From Sulfurospirillum sp. (GTDB lineage: Bacteria; Campylobacterota; Campylobacteria; Campylobacterales; QNZT01), in assembly GCA_003978455.1 (NCBI GenBank), contig QNZT01000005.1:1-20976 (forward strand): a DNA stretch of 20,976 nt. The letters run 5' to 3'. Below the pieces are notes generated by a model, which worked only from the letters and a program-made list of their open reading frames with translations, had not been told where the DNA came from and did no database searches. The position numbers and the translations under genes were made by a program. Below are positions 13,656-20,744 of the stretch, in pieces. Positions within the stretch are counted from its first letter, which is position 1, and every line of letters begins with the position of its first letter.

Positions 13656-14909
13656 ATGGCGAAACAGTTAGCCACAGAGATGGCGCCGCCGTTTAATCTG
13701 GTGGCGCACTTCATGATAGCGGGGTCGTTCTTCTATATGCTTACGTCGTTTGTGTTGCCGTTTTATGCGGATGAGCTTGGCGGGTATGTTGTCTCTTCGA
13801 CGCTGGCGTCGCTTTCACATCTCTATCTGCTGGGCTTTGTGATGATGATCATCTTCGGAGCGATGTATCAGCTTGTTCCGGTGATTTTGGAGATTCCGCT
13901 CTTTTCCAAAGATTTTGCCTATATCCAGTTCTATCTCTATGTGGTGGGGCTTAGTGTGATGGCGTATGCGTTTGCGCATGAAAAGATGCTGTTTCTGCTG
14001 CCGTACGGTTCGCTTCTGGTCTATATTTCGATGTTGATTTTTACGGTCAATATCTTTCTGACGTATCGCAATATCGAAGAGTGGAGTATTTCGGCGAAGT
14101 TTATTTTTGTGTCGAATCTTTTTCTTTTTATTGCAGTGACGTTTGGTCTGATTGCTGCACTCAATCTTTTCTACGGTTTTTTGGAGACGGATGTGCTGCG
14201 TATCGTAAGTGCGCATATGGCGGGTGTGTTGATCGGGTATGTCATGATGACGGTGATGGGTGTGGCGATGGTGTTGATTCCGATGTTTTCGCTCTCTCAT
14301 GGTTTTGACGAGAAACCGGTGAATCGTGCGTTTTATTTTGTCACGGCGGGGGTGGCGCTCTATATGGTGGCGGCTTTGAGGGGTGTTGTCTGGCTGGAGG
14401 GTGCGTCTGTTGTGTTGATTTTGATTGCGCTGGGGTTGTTTGCGTATCAGATGTGGTTGATTTTTTCGGCGCGGATTCGGAAGCAGAATGATTTCTGGGC
14501 GAAGAATATGATCGCTTCGTTTCTCTTTTTTGTGCTTTCTGTTGTCGTTTTTCTTTTGTCGTATCTGTTTGGCTTGGAAAATCTGGGGATGTTTGCGGGG
14601 TATCTGTTTTTCTTTGGTTTTCTGGCGACGATTATTATCGGGCATATTTATAAGATATTGCCGTTTTTGGTGTGGTATCAGCGGTATTCGCCTCTGGTGG
14701 GGAAGCAGAAGGTACCTATGTTGAACGATATGGTGGTTGAGCGGGTGGCGGACTGGCAGTTTTGGGTGACGTTGTTTGGGACTGTGGTGAGTGCGGTCGG
14801 GATTTTGTTTGTCAGCAAGGTGTTGTTTGTCGCGGGGACTGTGGTGATGGCTTTGAGTGCTTTTTTGGTTTTGTATAACATTTATTATACTTTGAGTTAT
14901 CGTGAGTAA
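13656..14909 (+). CDS. 12-helix membrane protein resembling heme-copper oxidase subunit I or NnrS
   Basis: This 417-residue protein has about twelve transmembrane helices, the number seen in heme-copper oxidase subunit I. The second helix has SHLYLLGFVMMIIFGAMYQL then VP, similar to the heme-binding HxxxxG...G...P helix of that superfamily. Histidines lie in helix 1 (H18), helix 2 (H55), helix 6 (H187, AHMAGVLIGYVMM) and helix 10 (H330, GHIYKILPF). The paired histidines of helix 7 that hold CuB are absent, as is a second histidine in helix 10, so it is not a normal oxidase or NO reductase. NnrS shares a similar H...G...P helix. Known function cannot be named; a heme-binding sensor, electron-transfer or NO-handling protein is plausible from context. 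Codons are unusually G/T-rich on the coding strand. Confidence 0.65.
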   Translation: MAKQLATEMAPPFNLVAHFMIAGSFFYMLTSFVLPFYADELGGYVVSSTLASLSHLYLLGFVMMIIFGAMYQLVPVILEIPLFSKDFAYIQFYLYVVGLSVMAYAFAHEKMLFLLPYGSLLVYISMLIFTVNIFLTYRNIEEWSISAKFIFVSNLFLFIAVTFGLIAALNLFYGFLETDVLRIVSAHMAGVLIGYVMMTVMGVAMVLIPMFSLSHGFDEKPVNRAFYFVTAGVALYMVAALRGVVWLEGASVVLILIALGLFAYQMWLIFSARIRKQNDFWAKNMIASFLFFVLSVVVFLLSYLFGLENLGMFAGYLFFFGFLATIIIGHIYKILPFLVWYQRYSPLVGKQKVPMLNDMVVERVADWQFWVTLFGTVVSAVGILFVSKVLFVAGTVVMALSAFLVLYNIYYTLSYRE

Positions 14910-14929
14910 TGGGTAGTTGATGTGGTTCT

Positions 14930-15002
14930 GTTTCTATGCATATTAAAAAAGAGAGCAAATCCTCCCTTCGGTCTGAGTCTCTTTTTTAATATGCATAGAA
15001 AC
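14930..15002 (+). repeat. 25-bp perfect inverted repeat after the 12-helix gene
   Basis: Arms at 14930-14954 and 14978-15002 are perfect reverse complements of 25 bases around a 23-base loop. The inner part (A6 then GAGA, later TCTC then T6) resembles a bidirectional intrinsic terminator. The arms are far longer than a terminator needs and contain the internal palindrome ATGCAT. No target duplication is visible at the ends. It may terminate the first part of the cluster and thereby set a different level for the two genes that follow. Confidence 0.75.
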
Positions 15003-15050
15003 TTATCATAGTTAACTGTTTTTATCTATTTGTAAGGAACGATCAAATTA

Positions 15051-15115
15051 AGTTGAGAAAATGCAAGCGCGGTTCATCTGCGCGTGAGCCCTGCGCTGAG
15101 CAGAACATAGCGTTA
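15051..15115 (+). repeat. 65-bp structured repeat, copy B, ahead of the PaaD-like gene
   Basis: This copy matches the reverse strand of 12604-12668 at 54 of 65 positions with no gap. The first hairpin is kept as GCGCGG with CTGCGC, with base changes that preserve pairing, and the second (CTGC with GCAG) is unchanged. It sits 62 bases before the start codon at 15178. Confidence 0.7.
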
Positions 15116-15120
15116 GCGTA

Positions 15121-15145
15121 GCTTTTGGGACTTTGTTCCAAAAGC
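15121..15145 (+). repeat. Short hairpin following repeat copy B
   Basis: GCTTTTGG (15121-15128) and CCAAAAGC (15138-15145) form a perfect 8-bp stem around nine bases, directly after the 65-bp repeat. It is not followed by a T run. Copy A has no equivalent, so this may be a separate leader structure. Confidence 0.45.
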
Positions 15146-15177
15146 GTTAATTTAATAAAAAATAGAGAAGGGTTATT

Positions 15178-15477
15178 ATGGCTACTAAAGAAGATGTATA
15201 CGAAGCGATCAAGACGGTGATCGATCCTGAGGTGGGGTTTGATATTGTCTCACTGGGGTTGATTTACGATGCGAAGGTAGAGGGGGATCATGTGGATGTG
15301 AAGATGACGCTTTCTACGCGTGGTTGTCCGCTTCATGAGATGATGGTGCAGTGGGTGAAGGATGCGGTGCTGAAGCTGCCGGATGTGAACTCTGTAGATG
15401 TTGAGGTGGTTTGGGAGCCGGCGTGGAATATCTCCATGGCGAGTGATGAAGTAAAAAAAGCGTTAGGAGCGAAATAA
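15178..15477 (+). CDS. PaaD/MIP18 (DUF59) family metal-sulfur cluster assembly protein
   Basis: This 99-residue protein is a single DUF59 domain. It shows the family start VIDPEVGFDIVSLGLIYD, the conserved cysteine C50 in STRGCPLHEMM, and the end VVWEPAWNISMASDEVKKAL. Members help place iron-sulfur clusters into target proteins (SufT, PaaD, MIP18). Its neighbours include an FmdE-like protein and the iron-sulfur-rich nap operon, but which target it serves is unknown. GAAGGG lies a few bases before the ATG. The next gene starts one base after its stop. Confidence 0.85.
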   Translation: MATKEDVYEAIKTVIDPEVGFDIVSLGLIYDAKVEGDHVDVKMTLSTRGCPLHEMMVQWVKDAVLKLPDVNSVDVEVVWEPAWNISMASDEVKKALGAK

Positions 15478-15478
15478 C

Positions 15479-16081
15479 ATGAACTATCCGGAATTTTTTG
15501 ACAGAGTAGAGACGATTACACTTTTTGATCCGCTCAGCAAGGTGCTGGGAAGTTTTACGGACGGGAAGATCACGTTTACGTACAAAGAGATAGTGAAGCT
15601 TGCGGGGCATAGCTGTCCGACGGTGGCAGGAGCGTATCTGATGACGCTGCGTGCGCTGGAGGTGCTTTATCCTGATACTTTACCAGTACGTGGACAGATT
15701 AAGGTTGAGTTTAAAGAGGATGAACAGGATGGTGTTGCGGGTGTGATCGGGAACGTCATATCCGATATCACCGGTGCGACGGAGACGAGCGGTTTTAAAG
15801 GGTTGAACGGGAACTTCGCGAGACACTCTCTGATGTCATTCAATGCGCCGATAGATTCGAGTGCGCGTTTTACCAGGACAGATACAGGTAAAAGTGTCGA
15901 TGCCTACTACAACCCCAATGTCGTGCCGCCGAGTCCTCAGATGCAGCCGCTGATGCAGAAAGTTATGATGCAAAGTGCTACTGAAGAGGAGCAAAAAGCG
16001 TTTGGCAAACTTTGGCAGGAGCGAGTCGAGAAAATACTATGTGAAAATCATAAAAATAGTGATTTAATAAAAATAGTTTAA
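15479..16081 (+). CDS. FmdE-like domain protein
   Basis: This 200-residue protein has the N-terminal KLAGHSCPTVAGAYLMTLRA segment, which matches the GHxCP motif of the FmdE family (named after a gene of the formylmethanofuran dehydrogenase operon) with potential metal-ligating His and Cys. The middle region is rich in glycine (DGVAGVIGNVISDITGATET) and the C-terminal half is charged. No signal peptide or membrane helix is present, so it should be cytoplasmic. FmdE-like proteins are tied to molybdenum or tungsten enzymes in some organisms; here a link to heme or iron-sulfur chemistry is equally possible. AGGAG precedes the start by nine bases. A PaaD-like gene directly upstream suggests a two-protein unit. 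Confidence 0.65.
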   Translation: MNYPEFFDRVETITLFDPLSKVLGSFTDGKITFTYKEIVKLAGHSCPTVAGAYLMTLRALEVLYPDTLPVRGQIKVEFKEDEQDGVAGVIGNVISDITGATETSGFKGLNGNFARHSLMSFNAPIDSSARFTRTDTGKSVDAYYNPNVVPPSPQMQPLMQKVMMQSATEEEQKAFGKLWQERVEKILCENHKNSDLIKIV

Positions 16082-16127
16082 TAAATTAACACATAAAATA
16101 ATAAAAACTTATATTTGTCATATTTTC

Positions 16128-16141
16128 TTGATACAGATCAA
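16128..16141 (+). promoter_or_regulatory. Perfect FNR-type box upstream of napA
   Basis: TTGAT-ACAG-ATCAA is an exact match to the FNR consensus. Its centre lies 29.5 bases before a perfect TATAAT (16164-16169), giving an expected start near 16176 and the box at -41.5. This is the strongest promoter in the window and predicts induction without oxygen or with nitrogen oxides. Confidence 0.85.
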
Positions 16142-16206
16142 TATTTGGTGCCTCTATTTTTCCTATAATTATGCTGTAATAGTTTAATTTTATAAAAGGA
16201 GGCTAT

Positions 16207-19011
16207 ATGTCAATTAGCAGACGTGACTTTTTAAAAAGTTCGGCGGCAGCGGCAGCGGCAAGTGCTGTTGGAATCACGGTTCCATCAGAAGTGCAGGCTG
16301 CGGCAGCCAAAGGTGAAGAGGGCTGGAGATGGGATAAAGCGGCCTGCCGTTTCTGCGGTACAGGTTGTGGTATCATGCTGGCAACCAAAAACGGTAAAAT
16401 CGTTGCCGTTAAAGGTGATCCGGCAGCTCCGGTAAACAGGGGTCTGAACTGTATTAAAGGATACTTCAACGCGAAGATCATGTACGGTGAAGACAGGCTG
16501 AAAACACCATTGCTTCGTATGAATGACAAGGGTGAGTTTGACAAACACGGTCAATTTAAACCTGTCTCATGGAAACGCGCATTTGATGAGATGGAAAAAC
16601 ATATCAGAAAAGCGCTCAAAGCAAGCGGTCCTGAGGGTGTCGCTGTATTCTCATCAGGTCAATATACTATCATGGAAGGTTACGCGGCTCAGAAGATGAT
16701 GAAAGCCGGTTTCAGATCCAATGCATTTGATCCAAACGCACGTCACTGTATGGCCTCCGCGGTTGTCGGTTTTTACCAGACTTTCGGTGTCGATGAGCCG
16801 TCAGGATGTTATGATGATATCGAATTGACAGATACTATCGTTACCTGGGGTTCAAATATGGCAGAGATGCACCCGATCCTCTGGTCTCGTGTAACGGACA
16901 GAAAGCTTTCCGATCCGGATCGTGTCAAAGTAGTCAATATCCAGACATACACACACAGAACGTGTGACCTTGGTGACTTCAATATCATCTTCTCTCCAAA
17001 TACAGACCTTGCACTCTGGAACTACATCGCGCGTGAGATTGTCTATAACCATCCTGAAGCGATTGACTGGGATTTTATCAAGAAGCATATTGTCTTTGCA
17101 ACGGGTCCTGTCAATATCGGTTACGGTATGAGAAGAGCCGGTGAGAAATCTCTCAAAGAGGGCAAATACAGCGCCAAAGAGATGGAAATCATCAAAAAAG
17201 AGATGGCTACAACAGTATCTGCAAAAGAAGCGCCTGCACTTGCACCATACGGGTACAAAGAGGGTGATGTCATGAAACACACTCCGGGTACGCTCAAGCA
17301 CTGGAAAATCTCTTTTGAAGAGTACAAAAAATCACTTGAGCCGTTTACGCTTGACTATGTAGCGAAAATCGCAAAAGGTGATCCGAACGAATCTCTTGAG
17401 AGCTTCAAGAAAAAACTGAAAGATCTTGCAGCACTTTATATCGAAAAAGATAGAAAAGTGGTCTCTTTCTGGACAATGGGTATGAACCAGCATACACGTG
17501 GTACATGGGACAACACACTCTCCTACAATGTCCACTTCCTACTCAACAAACAGGCAAAACCGGGTAACGGTGCATACTCTCTGACAGGACAGCCTTCAGC
17601 ATGCGGTACTGCGAGAGAAGTCGGTACATTCTGCCACAGACTGCCTGCGGATATGATGGTCAAAAATCCAAAACACAGAGCAAAAGCGGAAAAAATCTGG
17701 CATATTCCTGAAGGTACGCTCAACCCTGTCGGAAATCAGCATATCGTTAAAATCCACAGAGATATCGAAGACGGTGTAGTCAAGTTTGCATGGGTCAACG
17801 TATGTAACGCGTTCCAGGATACTGCAAATGCGAGACACTGGATCAAAGCAGCACGTGAGATGGACAACTTTATCGTTACTTCTGACGGGTATCCCGGTAT
17901 CTCAGCAAAAGTTTCCGATCTCGTTCTTCCATCTGCGATGATTTATGAAAAATGGGGTGCTTACGGAAATGCCGAGAGACGTACACAGCACTGGAGACAG
18001 CAGGTAATTCCTGTAGGTCATGCGATGTCCGATACGTGGCAGTGGGTTGAACTCTCCAAACGCTTTACCGTCAACGATCTGTGGGGTCCATATACACTCA
18101 GAAACGGTAAGAAACTGCCTGACGTTCGTGAAAAAGCGAAAGCGATGGGTTATAAACCGGAAACTACTATGTATGAAATCCTCTATGCAAACGACAGAGC
18201 GAAATCTTACAAAATCGATCTCAACAGCTTCCCTCAAAAAGGTTTTGACAACTCCGAATGTCTCGGTGACAGCAGAAATGTAGTCGGTTCAGACGGAAAA
18301 GTATTTAAAGGGTACGGTTTCATGCTGCACCAGTATCTCTGGGAAGAGTATGCAAGCTTCGGTAGAGGACACGGACACGATCTCGCTCCATTTGAAGTCT
18401 ATCATAAAGTAAGAGGTCTCAAGTGGCCGGTAGTCAACGGTAAAGAGACACAGTGGAGATTTAATGTCAAATACGATCCGTATGCAGCCAAAGCGAACCC
18501 GGGCGGCGACTTCGCGTTCTATGGACCGCTTGCGAAAAAGATTCTCCAGGGTAACCTGACCGGTCCGGACAAATCCAAAGGTAAGTTTGCATTGCCGAAC
18601 AAAGCCAAGATATTTGCCAGACCATACATGGATCCACCGGAGATGCCTGACAGCAACTATGATACATGGTTGTGTACAGGACGTGTTCTTGAGCACTGGC
18701 ACAGTGGTACGATGACTATGCGTGTACCTGAGCTTTACCGTGCGGTACCTGAAGCACTCTGTTATATGAATCCTAAAGATGCCAAAGCAAAAGGCTTCAA
18801 AAACGGTCAGCTGATCTGGGTTGAGTCCAGACGTGGTAAAGTCAAGGCGAGAGTCGAGACCAGAGGAAGAAACAGACCACCTCAGGGACTGGTATTTGTA
18901 CCATGGTTCGATGAAAAAGTATTTATCAACAAAGTCACACTCGATGCGACATGTCCTATGTCCAAACAGACCGACTATAAAAAATGTGCGGTAAAACTGT
19001 ACAAAGCATAA
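16207..19011 (+). CDS. napA: Periplasmic nitrate reductase catalytic subunit NapA
   Basis: This 934-residue molybdoenzyme reduces nitrate to nitrite in the periplasm. The N-terminus carries a twin-arginine signal (SRRDFLKSSAAAAAAS) with a likely cleavage site near VQA, residue 31. The single [4Fe-4S] cluster is held by C47, C50, C54 and C82 (CRFCGTGC and NCIKG). C181 in DPNARHCMASAV is the molybdenum ligand typical of NapA. The bis-MGD domain continues to the C-terminus, and the length is that of Campylobacterota NapA. The 16207 start has AAAGGAGG four bases upstream. It is the first gene of napAGHB, transcribed from the FNR-type promoter. Confidence 0.97.
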   Translation: MSISRRDFLKSSAAAAAASAVGITVPSEVQAAAAKGEEGWRWDKAACRFCGTGCGIMLATKNGKIVAVKGDPAAPVNRGLNCIKGYFNAKIMYGEDRLKTPLLRMNDKGEFDKHGQFKPVSWKRAFDEMEKHIRKALKASGPEGVAVFSSGQYTIMEGYAAQKMMKAGFRSNAFDPNARHCMASAVVGFYQTFGVDEPSGCYDDIELTDTIVTWGSNMAEMHPILWSRVTDRKLSDPDRVKVVNIQTYTHRTCDLGDFNIIFSPNTDLALWNYIAREIVYNHPEAIDWDFIKKHIVFATGPVNIGYGMRRAGEKSLKEGKYSAKEMEIIKKEMATTVSAKEAPALAPYGYKEGDVMKHTPGTLKHWKISFEEYKKSLEPFTLDYVAKIAKGDPNESLESFKKKLKDLAALYIEKDRKVVSFWTMGMNQHTRGTWDNTLSYNVHFLLNKQAKPGNGAYSLTGQPSACGTAREVGTFCHRLPADMMVKNPKHRAKAEKIWHIPEGTLNPVGNQHIVKIHRDIEDGVVKFAWVNVCNAFQDTANARHWIKAAREMDNFIVTSDGYPGISAKVSDLVLPSAMIYEKWGAYGNAERRTQHWRQQVIPVGHAMSDTWQWVELSKRFTVNDLWGPYTLRNGKKLPDVREKAKAMGYKPETTMYEILYANDRAKSYKIDLNSFPQKGFDNSECLGDSRNVVGSDGKVFKGYGFMLHQYLWEEYASFGRGHGHDLAPFEVYHKVRGLKWPVVNGKETQWRFNVKYDPYAAKANPGGDFAFYGPLAKKILQGNLTGPDKSKGKFALPNKAKIFARPYMDPPEMPDSNYDTWLCTGRVLEHWHSGTMTMRVPELYRAVPEALCYMNPKDAKAKGFKNGQLIWVESRRGKVKARVETRGRNRPPQGLVFVPWFDEKVFINKVTLDATCPMSKQTDYKKCAVKLYKA

Positions 19012-19052
19012 TATAGAATATAATATAAACGGTATCGGAGGAGATTTTTCCG

Positions 19053-19922
19053 GTGCCGCATAAAGGTGATGCAGTGAGCAAAGAGCAGAAAAAACCCAAA
19101 ATCAGTGAAAGGCGGAAGTTTTTCACACTTTTAGCGCAAAACGCTGGTCTTGGTGTCATGGGAGGTTTGCTTTGGGCTGGTTATGCCGAAAAAGCCAAAA
19201 GCTCTCCTCTTACACTCAGACCTCCTGCAGCATTGAAAGAAGATGATTTTTTAAAAACGTGTATCAAATGCGGTCTCTGTTCCGAAGCATGTTTCAATCG
19301 TCCGGAGAATATTGACAAAGAGACAGGCAAACAGCGTCCGGCAACGCTGAAAATGGCGAAAGCCGAAGACGATGTAACCATCGGTACGCCTTTTTTCAAA
19401 CCGAGGGATGTTCCCTGCTACATGTGCGAGGATATCCCCTGTGTACCGGTTTGTCCTACAGGCGCGCTTGACCTGAAGTCTGTCAGCGGAAAGGATCACA
19501 AACCTGATCCTAAGATGATGGATATGGGGCTTGCTGTGGTGGATCAAAATTCATGTATCGCGTTCTGGGGTATCCAGTGCGATGCCTGTTACCGTGCATG
19601 TCCGTTGATGGATGTGGCGATATCTTTGGAATACGATCGCAATGAACGTACCGGCAAGCATGCCTTTTTAAAACCGGTAGTGCATATGAATGCATGTACC
19701 GGCTGCGGATTGTGCGAGCATGCCTGCGTTACGGAAAAAGCGGCGATCTTTGTTTTGCCGAGAGAGATAGCACTCGGTCGTCCGGGTGCCCATTATGTCA
19801 AAGGGTGGGACAAAAAAGATCAGCAGCGTATCAAAACACGTGTCAACCAGGATGTTACGACGCACGACAAGAGAAGTGAGAAAAAACCGCAGGATTACCT
19901 CAATATGGGTGTGGAGTATTAG
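19053..19922 (+). CDS. napG: NapG, ferredoxin-type quinol dehydrogenase subunit
   Basis: This protein of 289 residues holds four [4Fe-4S] cysteine sets: CIKCGLCSEAC at 70-80, CYMCEDIPCVPVCP, CIAFWGIQCDACYRACP, and CTGCGLCEHAC. A twin-arginine motif (SERRKFFTLLA) followed by a hydrophobic stretch shows Tat export, so it works on the periplasmic side. With NapH it takes electrons from menaquinol toward NapB and NapA, which replaces NapC in this phylum. The GTG at 19053 has GGAGGAG nine bases upstream; GTG 19074 (AGGTGA four bases upstream) would shorten the protein by seven residues and give a more usual MSKEQKK start. Both are possible. Confidence 0.93.
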   Translation: MPHKGDAVSKEQKKPKISERRKFFTLLAQNAGLGVMGGLLWAGYAEKAKSSPLTLRPPAALKEDDFLKTCIKCGLCSEACFNRPENIDKETGKQRPATLKMAKAEDDVTIGTPFFKPRDVPCYMCEDIPCVPVCPTGALDLKSVSGKDHKPDPKMMDMGLAVVDQNSCIAFWGIQCDACYRACPLMDVAISLEYDRNERTGKHAFLKPVVHMNACTGCGLCEHACVTEKAAIFVLPREIALGRPGAHYVKGWDKKDQQRIKTRVNQDVTTHDKRSEKKPQDYLNMGVEY

Positions 19923-20732
19923 ATGAAGTGGAGTAACTATAAATATCTCATTTTGAGACGTATTACACAGTTGACTCTGCTTTTTCTCTACTTTGCAGGA
20001 AATGTATGGGGATGGAAGATTCTGACCGGAGATTTGTCAAGCTCCTCTATATTGCAGACTGTACCGCTCAGCGATCCTTTTGCGATTTTGCAGATGTTCG
20101 CTGCCGGAGCGACGATCGGTATAAATGCTCTTGTCGGGGCGGTGATAATCGCACTTTTTTACGGGATTATCGGAGGTCGTGCTTTTTGCAGCTGGGTTTG
20201 TCCTGTCAATATGGTAACCGATCTGGCAAATTGGCTCAGACGGGTACTCTATCTGGACAAAATCGAGCGTAAAGTCTGGGCAAGCAGAAATATTCGCTAC
20301 TATATGATCATCATAGGTTTGGTAGTTTCGTTTGTAACGGGGCTGGCGGCATTTGAGATCATCAGCCCTATCACGATTCTGAACCGGGGGGTCATCTTCG
20401 GCTTCGGAGCCGGGATCGGGTTGCTGCTTGCGATCTTTCTGTTTGATCTTTTTGTACTTAAAAACGGCTGGTGCGGGCATATCTGTCCGCTTGGCGGGGT
20501 ACACTCCGTGATCGGGAAGTTCAACCTATTAAGGGTAAAGCATACCAGTGAAAACTGTACACTTTGTATGAAGTGTAAAGATGTTTGCCCTGAAGTACAG
20601 GTATTGAATATGATCGGAAAACGAAGTGAGTTTGTCAAGATGGCTGAGTGCACAAACTGCGGAAGATGTGTTGATGTGTGTGATGATGACGCACTTGGTT
20701 TTAATATTAGAAATTATATAAGTGAAAAATAA
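19923..20732 (+). CDS. napH: NapH, membrane ferredoxin-type quinol dehydrogenase subunit
   Basis: This 269-residue protein has four or five predicted transmembrane helices, with the CSWVCPVN and CGHICPLG motifs in cytoplasmic loops near residues 89 and 182 that are characteristic of the NapH/NosR/CcoG type. Two ferredoxin-like sets follow at the C-terminus, CTLCMKCKDVCPEV and CTNCGRCVDVC. NapH oxidises menaquinol and passes electrons to NapG. Its ATG directly follows the napG stop, so translation is coupled. Confidence 0.95.
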   Translation: MKWSNYKYLILRRITQLTLLFLYFAGNVWGWKILTGDLSSSSILQTVPLSDPFAILQMFAAGATIGINALVGAVIIALFYGIIGGRAFCSWVCPVNMVTDLANWLRRVLYLDKIERKVWASRNIRYYMIIIGLVVSFVTGLAAFEIISPITILNRGVIFGFGAGIGLLLAIFLFDLFVLKNGWCGHICPLGGVHSVIGKFNLLRVKHTSENCTLCMKCKDVCPEVQVLNMIGKRSEFVKMAECTNCGRCVDVCDDDALGFNIRNYISEK

Positions 20733-20744
20733 AGGAGAGTAACT

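Noticed and set aside
13815..14645. A 276-codon reverse-strand frame rich in His, Arg and Lys
   Set aside because: This is the expected antisense of a hydrophobic, T-rich membrane protein gene and has no independent support.
13656..14909. Assignment as a quinol or cytochrome nitric oxide reductase (NorB)
   Set aside because: The helix 7 histidine pair and the second helix 10 histidine required for the active site are missing.
15121..15145. Intrinsic terminator before the PaaD-like gene
   Set aside because: The stem is followed by GTTAATTTAATA rather than a T run, so it is listed only as a hairpin.
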